Both the position numbers and the translations under genes were made by a program. Below, in pieces: positions 22,961-30,445 of a stretch of DNA of 49,240 nucleotides. Under the pieces are notes generated by a model. The model was not told the origin of the DNA, did not search any database, and was given only the letters and a program-made list of their open reading frames with translations. Source of the stretch: Methanomethylovorans sp. PtaU1.Bin093 (GTDB lineage: Archaea > Halobacteriota > Methanosarcinia > Methanosarcinales > Methanosarcinaceae); NCBI RefSeq assembly GCF_002067275.1, contig NZ_MVQX01000088.1, forward strand, positions 1 to 49,240, in the 5' to 3' direction. Every line of letters begins with the position of its first letter. Position 1 is the stretch's first letter.

Positions 22961-23833
22961 TTGATCGAAATAGCTATTCCAAAAGGAAGTCTGGAAGAAC
23001 AAACTCTTCTGCTCTTTAAGCAGGCAGACCTTGAAATAAAGAAGACCGACAGGCAATACAATCCTACCATTAATGATCCCCGGATAAAGAAGATCAAGAT
23101 CCTGCGCCCGCAGGAGATCCCCCGGTACGTGCATGACGGATACTTTGACATGGGAATTTCGGGGCTTGACTGGGTAACGGAATCAAATTCCGATGTTGTG
23201 GAGGTTGCTGACCTGCCGTACAGCAAACAAGGTTCAGGGAACGTTAAGATCGTCATAGCAGTTCCCCAGGAAAGCGATATCCACAGTGCAAGGGATATTA
23301 AACCGGGTAGCAGGGTCTCTACTGAATATCCGGAAATGACAAAGAAGTTCTTTGACGACCTTAACATCCCTGTGGAGATCCATTTTTCCTACGGTGCCAC
23401 GGAAGCAAAGGTCCCTGACCTCATGGACGTAGTGGTCGATCTCACAGAAACAGGTTCCACCTTACGCAGGAATGGGTTGAAGATCGTTGATCAGATAATG
23501 GAATCCTCCACAAAGCTTATAGCCAACAAGAAAAGCTGGCAGGATCCCCTGAAAAGACGAGAGATAGAGGAAATAAAAACTTTACTGCTCTCTGTCATCG
23601 AAGCACGGGGCAAGGTACTCCTTGATATGAACGTACCGGGTGATAAACTGGATGCAATTATAGATTTCCTTCCGTCCATGAAGCGGCCTACAGTGTCCCA
23701 GCTCTACAAGTCCGATTACTATGCAGTAGAAACCGTTGTCAGTAAGAGCGAGGTCAATCTGCTCATACCAAGGCTCAAGGCACTAGGTGCTGAAGATATC
23801 CTTGAGATGGACATTTCAAAGATAGTGCGTTAA
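22961..23833 (+). CDS. hisG: ATP phosphoribosyltransferase, long form
   Basis: 290 residues from TTG 22961 (reads LIEIAIPKGSLEE, the usual start of HisG), with GGAAAGG upstream at 22947-22953. An ATG at 22868 is in frame but precedes the TATA box. The enzyme joins ATP and PRPP, the first step of histidine synthesis. Catalytic region: DPRIKKIKILRPQEIPRYV, GISGLDWV, and the PRPP-binding VDLTETGSTLRRNGL at about 190-204. The C-terminal 75 residues form the regulatory ACT-like domain of the long form, so histidine feedback is expected and HisZ is not needed. No other his gene is nearby. Confidence 0.95.
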   Translation: MIEIAIPKGSLEEQTLLLFKQADLEIKKTDRQYNPTINDPRIKKIKILRPQEIPRYVHDGYFDMGISGLDWVTESNSDVVEVADLPYSKQGSGNVKIVIAVPQESDIHSARDIKPGSRVSTEYPEMTKKFFDDLNIPVEIHFSYGATEAKVPDLMDVVVDLTETGSTLRRNGLKIVDQIMESSTKLIANKKSWQDPLKRREIEEIKTLLLSVIEARGKVLLDMNVPGDKLDAIIDFLPSMKRPTVSQLYKSDYYAVETVVSKSEVNLLIPRLKALGAEDILEMDISKIVR

Positions 23834-23850
23834 AAGGTTCATTTTCCATT

Positions 23851-23895
23851 CAGCTGATAGACATATCAGCTGTCTTTCTGCATATCACTCTTTTT
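23851..23895 (+). terminator. Terminator of hisG
   Basis: CAGCTGATA (23851-23859), tetraloop GACA, TATCAGCTG (23864-23872), followed by TCTTTC and a second T-run CTTTTTTT at about 23888-23895. Confidence 0.75.
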
Positions 23896-24099
23896 TTCCA
23901 TGGCAGGTTTATCTCATCATCATCACAATTAGTATACATATTAGTATAGAAATATTAATATACGTGATTTACAAAGGTATGTAATAAGAACAATGGAAAA
24001 ATAGCAAATCCACTGTAGGATCATGGGACTTCCAAGATGTTTCAATGATGAAAGGTGTATTTGCTTTCCAAACCTTAAGAAAAAAAGGAGAAAAACGAT

Positions 24100-24225
24100 A
24101 TGGAATATGTAGCTGTAACCTGTCAAAAGTGTGGCCGTAAGATGTATGTCCTGCGCAAGTGTGCACGCGATAAGATGTACTGTACTATCCAGTGTCTTGA
24201 ATCTGGCAATTCATCAAAGATCTGA
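24100..24225 (+). CDS. 41-residue cysteine-rich zinc-ribbon-like microprotein
   Basis: A small open frame with an excellent ribosome site (AAAAGGAG at 24083-24090, nine bases before the ATG). The peptide starts MEYVAVTCQKCGRKMYVL and carries cysteines at 8, 11, 21, 28 and 32; CxxC followed by CxxxC looks like a minimal zinc-binding knuckle. The rest is basic. I do not recognise a named family; the CxxCG-K pattern recalls small archaeal zinc ribbons. The stop codon lies inside the left arm of a perfect terminator hairpin. Too short for usual gene-finding cut-offs. Confidence 0.65.
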   Translation: MEYVAVTCQKCGRKMYVLRKCARDKMYCTIQCLESGNSSKI

Positions 24226-24250
24226 GCGTTTGTTCCGAGCCCTCAGATCT
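24218..24250 (+). terminator. Hairpin overlapping the stop codon of the zinc microprotein
   Basis: AGATCTGAG (24218-24226) and CTCAGATCT (24242-24250) form a perfect 9-bp stem with a 15-base loop; TGA at 24223-24225 lies within the left arm. A T-run (TTTTTTT) follows at about 24268-24274, rather far for a simple terminator. Confidence 0.55.
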
Positions 24251-24615
24251 CGTCATTCTGACGACATTTTTTTACTTAAAGACCTGTTAAATAATCATTC
24301 TTTCCTGGATATCTGGTTTTGCTGCTCCTTGCCAATTACTTTCTTTCAATGTCTTATTGTGGTCTGCGTGCAATAAAGATCCGATCCAGAGGCCAGCTAC
24401 CTTATCTTTGTTCATTGGCATTTTACTCCCGGTCGAACGTCATCATAATAATAATTTCAATTTATGTTGTGCAAGATATATTTATATAGTGGAACAACAA
24501 AGGATAGCTTGCAGGAAAGCCAGAAATTGGCAACTGCTACAAAAAAAAACAATTGTGGTCATTACAATGGTGGTACGATAAAACTCGTTCACGATGTTAA
24601 AGAGGTGTGGTATAA

Positions 24616-24699
24616 ATGATACTGAATACGATCAAACTGGGAATATATGGCTGCATAATACTTGGAGCGGCTGTCTATGCTCAGATCAATAACAAGTAA
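24616..24699 (+). CDS. 27-residue single-helix membrane microprotein
   Basis: A short frame from ATG 24616, preceded by GAGGTG at 24603-24608. The peptide is basic at the start (MILNTIK), has one hydrophobic segment (LGIYGCIILGAAVYA) and a polar end. A clear TATA box, ATTTATATAG at about 24479-24488, predicts transcription from about 24505 and hence a leader of roughly 110 bases. It stands alone between the zinc microprotein and corA. Not a family I know. The promoter and ribosome site support it more than the tiny size does. Confidence 0.45.
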   Translation: MILNTIKLGIYGCIILGAAVYAQINNK

Positions 24700-24972
24700 T
24701 AAGAAGCAGGCTGGCGTTCTTTATATTTTTTAAGTTTTCAGGCCGAATAGCTAGTGGGGGTCATTCGGCAATTGTGGAAAAGATCTTATCAAAGATCCAT
24801 ATACTAGTTCTGTACACGAAAATTATCAGCATTTGTGTTATGGTCATTTTTATTTATCATCAAATAAGTTATTGTAATATAGCAACAAAGCACTATTAGC
24901 ACTGCTAAAACATTTTGTTAAGATATTATCGGACTAAACACGACGATCAACATTGTTTGCTGAAGAAGGTGA

Positions 24973-26061
24973 ATGATGGCAAATAGGTTCGTAAAAAGGG
25001 CTTCTGAGAAATGCGGCCTGCCTCCCGGAACGATTGTCCACGTAGGAGATAAATGGACAGAATCGGTAAAAATAACAGTGATAGATTACGATAAGGACCA
25101 TTGCAAGGTACAGAATATCTCAGATATAGAAGAAGTGTTCCCTTTCAGGGACAGTCCCACTGTAACATGGATAAACATAGATGGGATACACGATGTAACT
25201 ATCATTGAGCGCCTGGGAACATATTTCAATATCCATCCCCTTGTTCTCGAAGATATCCTTCATACCACCCAGCGCCCGAAGATAGAGGAATTTGAAGATT
25301 ATGTCTATGTAGTGCTGCGAATGTTCTACCACAGCGACACAACATATGAGCAGGATGATGGCAAAAAGATCATATCCGAACAGGTGAGTCTTATCCTGGG
25401 CCGTAATTTCGTAATATCTTTCCAGGAAGCAGGAGGAGACACCTTTGATCCCGTACGTATGAGGTTAAAAGGTTCAAAAGGTCGCATTCGAGAGATGGGA
25501 GCTGATTATCTTGCGTATTCACTCATCGATTCTATTGTTGATAACTACTTTGTCGTTCTGGAAAAACTGGGAGAACGATTAGAACTATTGGAAGATGAAC
25601 TGCTCGATCATCCCACACCTGACACTCTTGAAGAGTTGCATGTTCTGAGAAACGAAATGATCCTTTTGCGCAAATCTGCATGGCCCCTGCGTGAAGTATC
25701 AAACAACCTTTTAAGGGCCGAATCGGACCTTATAGCAAGGTCCACACAAATCTATATCAAAGACATATACGACCATACCATCCAGGTGATAGATACCATC
25801 GAAACATACAGAGATATGCTCTCCGGGATGCTGGATATATATCTGTCCAGCATTAGCAACAGAATGAATGAGGTGATGAAGGTGCTTACTATCATCGCTA
25901 CCATATTCATTCCATTGACCTTCCTTGCAGGTGTGTATGGCATGAACTTTCAATATATGCCGGAACTTTCATGGAAATGGGGATATCCTGTGCTCTGGTG
26001 CATCATGGCAGTAATAGGCATTTCCATGCTCTTCTATTTCCGAAAGAAGAAATGGTTATAA
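24973..26061 (+). CDS. corA: CorA-type magnesium/divalent cation channel
   Basis: 362 residues; GGTGA ends directly before the first ATG, so the second Met (24976) is an equally good start. The cytosolic N-terminal domain has the usual WINIDGIHDVTIIERLG and HPLVLEDILHTTQRPKIEEFEDYVYVVLRM blocks, then long helices with PDTLEELHVLRNEMILLRKSAWPLREV. Two membrane helices lie at the C terminus; the first ends with the selectivity motif YGMNF at about 321-325, and the last residues are the basic KKKWL anchor. CorA forms pentamers that let Mg2+ (or Co2+, Ni2+) enter and close when internal Mg2+ is high. First gene of an apparent operon with DUF432 and MscS genes. Confidence 0.95.
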   Translation: MMANRFVKRASEKCGLPPGTIVHVGDKWTESVKITVIDYDKDHCKVQNISDIEEVFPFRDSPTVTWINIDGIHDVTIIERLGTYFNIHPLVLEDILHTTQRPKIEEFEDYVYVVLRMFYHSDTTYEQDDGKKIISEQVSLILGRNFVISFQEAGGDTFDPVRMRLKGSKGRIREMGADYLAYSLIDSIVDNYFVVLEKLGERLELLEDELLDHPTPDTLEELHVLRNEMILLRKSAWPLREVSNNLLRAESDLIARSTQIYIKDIYDHTIQVIDTIETYRDMLSGMLDIYLSSISNRMNEVMKVLTIIATIFIPLTFLAGVYGMNFQYMPELSWKWGYPVLWCIMAVIGISMLFYFRKKKWL

Positions 26062-26102
26062 ATGATGAGATACTTCTTTTATATTATTTCACGGAAATTA
26101 TT

Positions 26103-26813
26103 ATGTTCGGCTTATATGGATCTCCTGTAAACATGGAAATAGAAGGCGTTTTCCTATCAATGGAAACACATAACGATTCACTCATATATCGCAGATGGGG
26201 CAGCCTGGGAAGCACAGAAAAGCTACTTTTGCAGGAGTCATGCAGCATATTGCTCAACCCGGTGGAGCCGGTCAATATGCCAAAAAGGCTCACCCACTTC
26301 CTACTGGTGAACTTTAAAAAGACCTTGATACTTGAGCCCGGTGCCTCAAAGAATGTGTACATCACCTTTCCTCTAGAGATAGGGGTTTTCGTATCTCATG
26401 GAAAAGAGGATTTTGAGATAATAGATATTTTTTCTTTTTCACGGTTGAAGTACACGCTATACGGTGCACCAAGTAATGGGATCATCTGCAAGTATTGGGA
26501 AAGCGACGTATTTCTTTCACCACCGGATACAGATCCCTGGTACACAGGTTACATAGAACTGAAGATAGTTAATGACACTGAGCACTTGGTAGAGGTCAGC
26601 AAGTCTTTGTTCAACGCCTATGGTATGAAGATCTACTATGAAGAAAAAAAAGTTGTAATGAAAGCGGTCATGAAGATCCCAAGCAGAAAATTAGCTGAAA
26701 CCGAGTTCATACACTGCCCAGGTAAAGCCAGGTTCAAAAAGGCCACCGAACTCTACGTCTCGTCCAAACTAAGGGTGATCGGTAGCAGATGCATCATGGA
26801 GTACGGACTATGA
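26103..26813 (+). CDS. DUF432-like protein
   Basis: 236 residues from the ATG at 26103 (MFGLYGSPVNMEIEG); the longer frame from 25971 would overlap corA by 91 bases and is not used. The protein reads as a beta-rich soluble domain with the DUF432 pattern: SLIYRRWGSLGSTEKLLL, then ILEPGASKNVYITFPLEIGVF, then FSRLKYTLYGAPSNGIICKYW and PWYTGYIELKIVND. Function is unknown. DUF432 genes lie next to mechanosensitive-channel genes in other archaea as I recall, and here its stop overlaps the MscS start as ATGA, which suggests translational coupling and a shared job. Confidence 0.85.
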   Translation: MFGLYGSPVNMEIEGVFLSMETHNDSLIYRRWGSLGSTEKLLLQESCSILLNPVEPVNMPKRLTHFLLVNFKKTLILEPGASKNVYITFPLEIGVFVSHGKEDFEIIDIFSFSRLKYTLYGAPSNGIICKYWESDVFLSPPDTDPWYTGYIELKIVNDTEHLVEVSKSLFNAYGMKIYYEEKKVVMKAVMKIPSRKLAETEFIHCPGKARFKKATELYVSSKLRVIGSRCIMEYGL

Positions 26814-27685
26814 ACATCACGCTGAACGATGCCTTATTTGTTTCATTGTCCGACTATTCCATTCTTTTTTTCAGGATCATGTTCGTAGCTTCTGTTGTGA
26901 TCATCTCTATGATCGCAGGAAAAATCTTGTCCATATACCTCATGAGGGCCCTGCAGGACAAGATGGACAGGAAACAACTGAGCATGCTGCTCAAACTTAT
27001 GCGCTACAGTTTCGTTTTCTTTGTCACGGTCTTTTTCATACTTCCGTTCATGGGCGTAGAGCTTTCAAGCCTGCTTGTAGCCGGAGGTGTATTGGGCATA
27101 ATCCTGGGTATCGCAGGTCAGAGCATTGTTGCGAATCTGATCTCCGGGATCTTCCTGACCCTTGAAAGGCCTATTAAGATAGGGGATCAGGTGAACATAG
27201 ATAATAATGCAGGAGTAATTGAAGATATCACTTTTGTTTCCACCATCATCAGGACCTTTGATGGGCTGTATGTGCGCGTGCCAAACGACAAGGTCTTTCT
27301 CAATAACATCACTAATTACGCTGCCAACGTAGCAAGGAGATTCGAGTATGTCATAGGAATAACCTATGACAGTGATGCCGACAAAGCGATTGGGATGATC
27401 AAAGGTATCATAGATGATGATCCTATAGCTTTTAAAAATCCAGCTCCTACTGTCTTTGTGGATAAGCTGGATGATAATGGTGTCAATATCTTCGTAAGGA
27501 TCTGGGCTCCTTCCACTGAATGGTATTCTGTCAAGACAAGACTGCTGTGGATAATTAAAAAGACACTTGAGGAGAATGGGATAAAGATAGCCTTACCGCA
27601 GCGTACTCTCTGGTTCGCTAATAGTATGCCGGCAAATTTGATAGAAAGTGGAGAAAACGATCTTCCTATTTTCCCATCTCAATGA
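26810..27685 (+). CDS. MscS-family mechanosensitive channel
   Basis: 291 residues from ATG 26810, which overlaps the DUF432 stop as ATGA. Three membrane helices at about 15-45, 63-85 and 88-115; the third is the pore helix (VAGGVLGIILGIAGQSIVANLISGIFLTLE), followed by the beta domain RPIKIGDQVNIDNNAGVIEDITFVSTIIRTFDG and the upper vestibule domain. MscS channels open under membrane tension to release solutes during hypo-osmotic shock. Together with CorA and DUF432 it forms a compact membrane operon, which suits control of ion content and cell volume. Confidence 0.93.
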   Translation: MNITLNDALFVSLSDYSILFFRIMFVASVVIISMIAGKILSIYLMRALQDKMDRKQLSMLLKLMRYSFVFFVTVFFILPFMGVELSSLLVAGGVLGIILGIAGQSIVANLISGIFLTLERPIKIGDQVNIDNNAGVIEDITFVSTIIRTFDGLYVRVPNDKVFLNNITNYAANVARRFEYVIGITYDSDADKAIGMIKGIIDDDPIAFKNPAPTVFVDKLDDNGVNIFVRIWAPSTEWYSVKTRLLWIIKKTLEENGIKIALPQRTLWFANSMPANLIESGENDLPIFPSQ

Positions 27686-27812
27686 AATAGTTCCTAGTTA
27701 TCACTTTTGGACCAATTTCCATATTATCCGGTCATTTTAATGGATAAAACGTATATACTGTTAAAATAATAGTCTTTTTGCAGATAGTAAATGTTGTAGG
27801 AGAGATAAATAT

Positions 27813-30395
27813 ATGAAAATTAAAATACTGATAGTTGCTTTACTTTGCCTGAGCTTGCTATCCACTACAGCCCTGGCAGCCGACGGTTCGACAGGGAACA
27901 GGATATGGGATGCTGCCCAGGAACCATCGCTCGAATATTCATGGTCACCACTTAGTTATTCGGGTTTCTATTATGACCTGGATTCAGGAGAAGGGTCTGA
28001 AATGCTGACAGTTAAACTGGACAGCTATTCCGACAGGTCCATCGAAGAGGACGACCTTGTGTATTCCACAAGACCAATAGAAACTGGCTTTGAGCGTGAT
28101 GAATGGGGTTCGTTCCAGATAATCGGTTTTATGGCAGAAAGATACTTTGCAGGTTATTCTGACAATACAGCTTTTGCAGATGAGGTCAGCCTTATATCCG
28201 ACAGCCAGCTTGCAAAAGTGCTCATAAACGATGATGATGAAAAATCACTTTTCACGGGTTCTTCACTTGTTCTGCAGGAAGGATATGTGCTGGACATCAC
28301 CGAAGTCGACCTTAATGGAAATAAAGTGTTCATCACCCTTAAGAAAAATGGTGTGCAGGTAGATAGCACAGTGATCGCCTCTAATCAGGATTATGTTTAC
28401 AAGACCAGAATTGGTTCCACAGACGATTTCCCTCTTATAGCAGTACATCTGGATACCATATTCAGGGGAACTGAAAGCAATGCTGTGTTCATAAAAGGCA
28501 TCTTTCAGGTGTCCGACAGCTACATCTCCGTTAATGCTGGCGATAAATACGGAAGAATGACAGTTGACACAGTAGCTCCTGAAAGGATCACAATGTCAAA
28601 TCCCGATGTCATAAACCTTAATGCAGGCAGGACCATCGACATAATGGGAAAGCTGAAATTCGTTGTTGCTGATGACACAGTGCTGCGTTTTGCTCCTGTG
28701 GTCGATATGAAGGAACCAGGAACTTATGAGTTGCGTGGTACAGTTTCCGATGGCCCCTTCAACTGGACCTCTCTGAACTTTGAGGGATTCTACTACAATA
28801 TAGATGAAGGCATAGGTACCGAATCACTGGAAGTCAAAGCTCTTAACGGCAGGACAATAGGCGCTGAGAACCTTGTATATTCCACTAGAGCCCAGCAGGT
28901 AAGCTTTGACCACTCCGCCTGGGGACAGTTCGAGGTGATAGGGTTCCTTGCCCAAAAATACTTTGCAGGCTATCCGGATAATGGGTTCACCAAGGCTGTC
29001 AGTATAGTTTCCCAGGGCCAGCTTTCCAAGGTGCTGATAGATAACGATGATAAGAAATCAGTGTATCCAGGATCGGCACTGGTGCTGGAAGAAGGATATG
29101 TGCTTGAAGTGGTCGAGGTCGATCTCAATGGTGACAAAGTGCGTGTTTCACTTAAAAAGAATGGAGAAGAAGTAGACACTTCTATTCTTGGGTCCAACAA
29201 GGATTATGTGTACAAAACTGAAATGGGTGCTTCTGAAGATGTACCTCAGATAGCCGTCCATTTCAATGAGATCTTCAGGGGACGTGAATTCGATGCTGTC
29301 TTTATACAGGGTATTTTCCAGATATCTGAGAACTATCTTACCCTTGAAGGTTCGGACAGGTTTGGCAGAATGGAGGTTGCCAGTATCTCAGAGGACGGCA
29401 TCGTCCTGGAGAACAGGAATTCCGTTTCGCTCACCAAGGATAATGTGATCGATCTTATGGGAGACATTTCTATCAAGGTGGCAGATTCGGATACACTGAG
29501 ATACTATCCCTTCGTAATGACGACGACATCCTCATCCGAACAATTGTCCATAGAAATGCCTGATACGATCACAGCAGGAACATCAGTGGATATCAAGGTA
29601 GCTTCTCAGGGAGCAGCTGTCGAAGGTGCTGTTGTGAAGTTTGACAACGTGCAGAAAGGAACGACATCTAACGAAGGTATACTCTCTGTGGTCCTGAGCG
29701 AGACCGGCACTTTCAAAGTGACTGCAGAAAAGGAAGGCTATGTCACAGGTACTCTGAACGTCGAGGTAATATCTGCAGAAGATGCTACAAAGAAGCTTGA
29801 CATAGAGATCAGTCCTGAAACTGTTTTCGCAGGAGATGCAATATCCATCTCTGTTAAGAAGGCAATAGGTGGAGAACCTGTGGGAGGGGCTGCACTCTAC
29901 TATGATGGCAGCGCCATAGGCACCACTTCTGCAGAAGGTATGCTCTCATACACACCAAAAGATGCAGGTATACACAAGGTAAGAGTTGAAGCGAATGGTT
30001 TCCTTCCTGCAGAGCTGACCTTTGAGGTTGAGGCTGCAGAAAATATGTTCAGATATTCGGACCTTGTGATCGATCCGGCTATAGCTGAACAGGGTAAGCC
30101 TGTGACCGTCAGTGCGAATGTTGCCAATACTGGTACTTCTGCAGGTGAGGTCAAGGTGGAACTGTTAGTTAACGGCAATGTAACGGACACACAGAACATC
30201 TCCCTTGCAGCAGGAGAAGAAAAGACCGTAGAGTTCACAGCAACAGCAGACCAGCCTGGTACTGTCGATGTGCAGATAGGCGACCAGAAGGGTTCATTTG
30301 ACGTAACGGCAAAGACCCCGTTCGTGGGAATGGTCGCAGCAATGGTCATAGTGATGATGGCTGCTGCATTCAGGGGCCGCAGGAACAAAGAATAA
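27813..30395 (+). CDS. S-layer protein with tandem Methanosarcina-type S-layer domains and Ig-like C-terminal repeats
   Basis: 860 residues; GGAGAG just upstream of the ATG. Signal peptide about 1-22. Two related S-layer domains at about 35-300 and 312-565 (both contain YSGFYYDLDSGEGSE-like, YFAGY, VFIKGIF- or VFIQGIF-like and LEEGYVLEVxEVDLNG blocks). Next come two PEGA/Big-like repeats at about 575-665 and 668-752 (GTTSNEGILS, GTTSAEGMLS), a CARDB domain at about 755-838 and a C-terminal membrane helix with a GRRNKE tail. Methanosarcina S-layer proteins with this tandem domain form the protein coat of the cell. The terminator after it, the promoter and the ribosome site fit a highly expressed gene. 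Confidence 0.93.
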   Translation: MKIKILIVALLCLSLLSTTALAADGSTGNRIWDAAQEPSLEYSWSPLSYSGFYYDLDSGEGSEMLTVKLDSYSDRSIEEDDLVYSTRPIETGFERDEWGSFQIIGFMAERYFAGYSDNTAFADEVSLISDSQLAKVLINDDDEKSLFTGSSLVLQEGYVLDITEVDLNGNKVFITLKKNGVQVDSTVIASNQDYVYKTRIGSTDDFPLIAVHLDTIFRGTESNAVFIKGIFQVSDSYISVNAGDKYGRMTVDTVAPERITMSNPDVINLNAGRTIDIMGKLKFVVADDTVLRFAPVVDMKEPGTYELRGTVSDGPFNWTSLNFEGFYYNIDEGIGTESLEVKALNGRTIGAENLVYSTRAQQVSFDHSAWGQFEVIGFLAQKYFAGYPDNGFTKAVSIVSQGQLSKVLIDNDDKKSVYPGSALVLEEGYVLEVVEVDLNGDKVRVSLKKNGEEVDTSILGSNKDYVYKTEMGASEDVPQIAVHFNEIFRGREFDAVFIQGIFQISENYLTLEGSDRFGRMEVASISEDGIVLENRNSVSLTKDNVIDLMGDISIKVADSDTLRYYPFVMTTTSSSEQLSIEMPDTITAGTSVDIKVASQGAAVEGAVVKFDNVQKGTTSNEGILSVVLSETGTFKVTAEKEGYVTGTLNVEVISAEDATKKLDIEISPETVFAGDAISISVKKAIGGEPVGGAALYYDGSAIGTTSAEGMLSYTPKDAGIHKVRVEANGFLPAELTFEVEAAENMFRYSDLVIDPAIAEQGKPVTVSANVANTGTSAGEVKVELLVNGNVTDTQNISLAAGEEKTVEFTATADQPGTVDVQIGDQKGSFDVTAKTPFVGMVAAMVIVMMAAAFRGRRNKE

Positions 30396-30401
30396 GTTAG
30401 C

Positions 30402-30437
30402 AAGTGAGGATAGTACCTCACTTCTCTTTCTTTTTTA
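30402..30437. terminator. Strong terminator shared by the S-layer gene and the convergent ATPase gene
   Basis: AAGTGAGG (30402-30409), loop ATAGTA, CCTCACTT (30416-30423), then CTCTTTCTTTTTT on the plus strand. It lies between the S-layer stop and the convergent P-type ATPase stop. Confidence 0.8.
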
Positions 30438-30445
30438 CTAATTGT

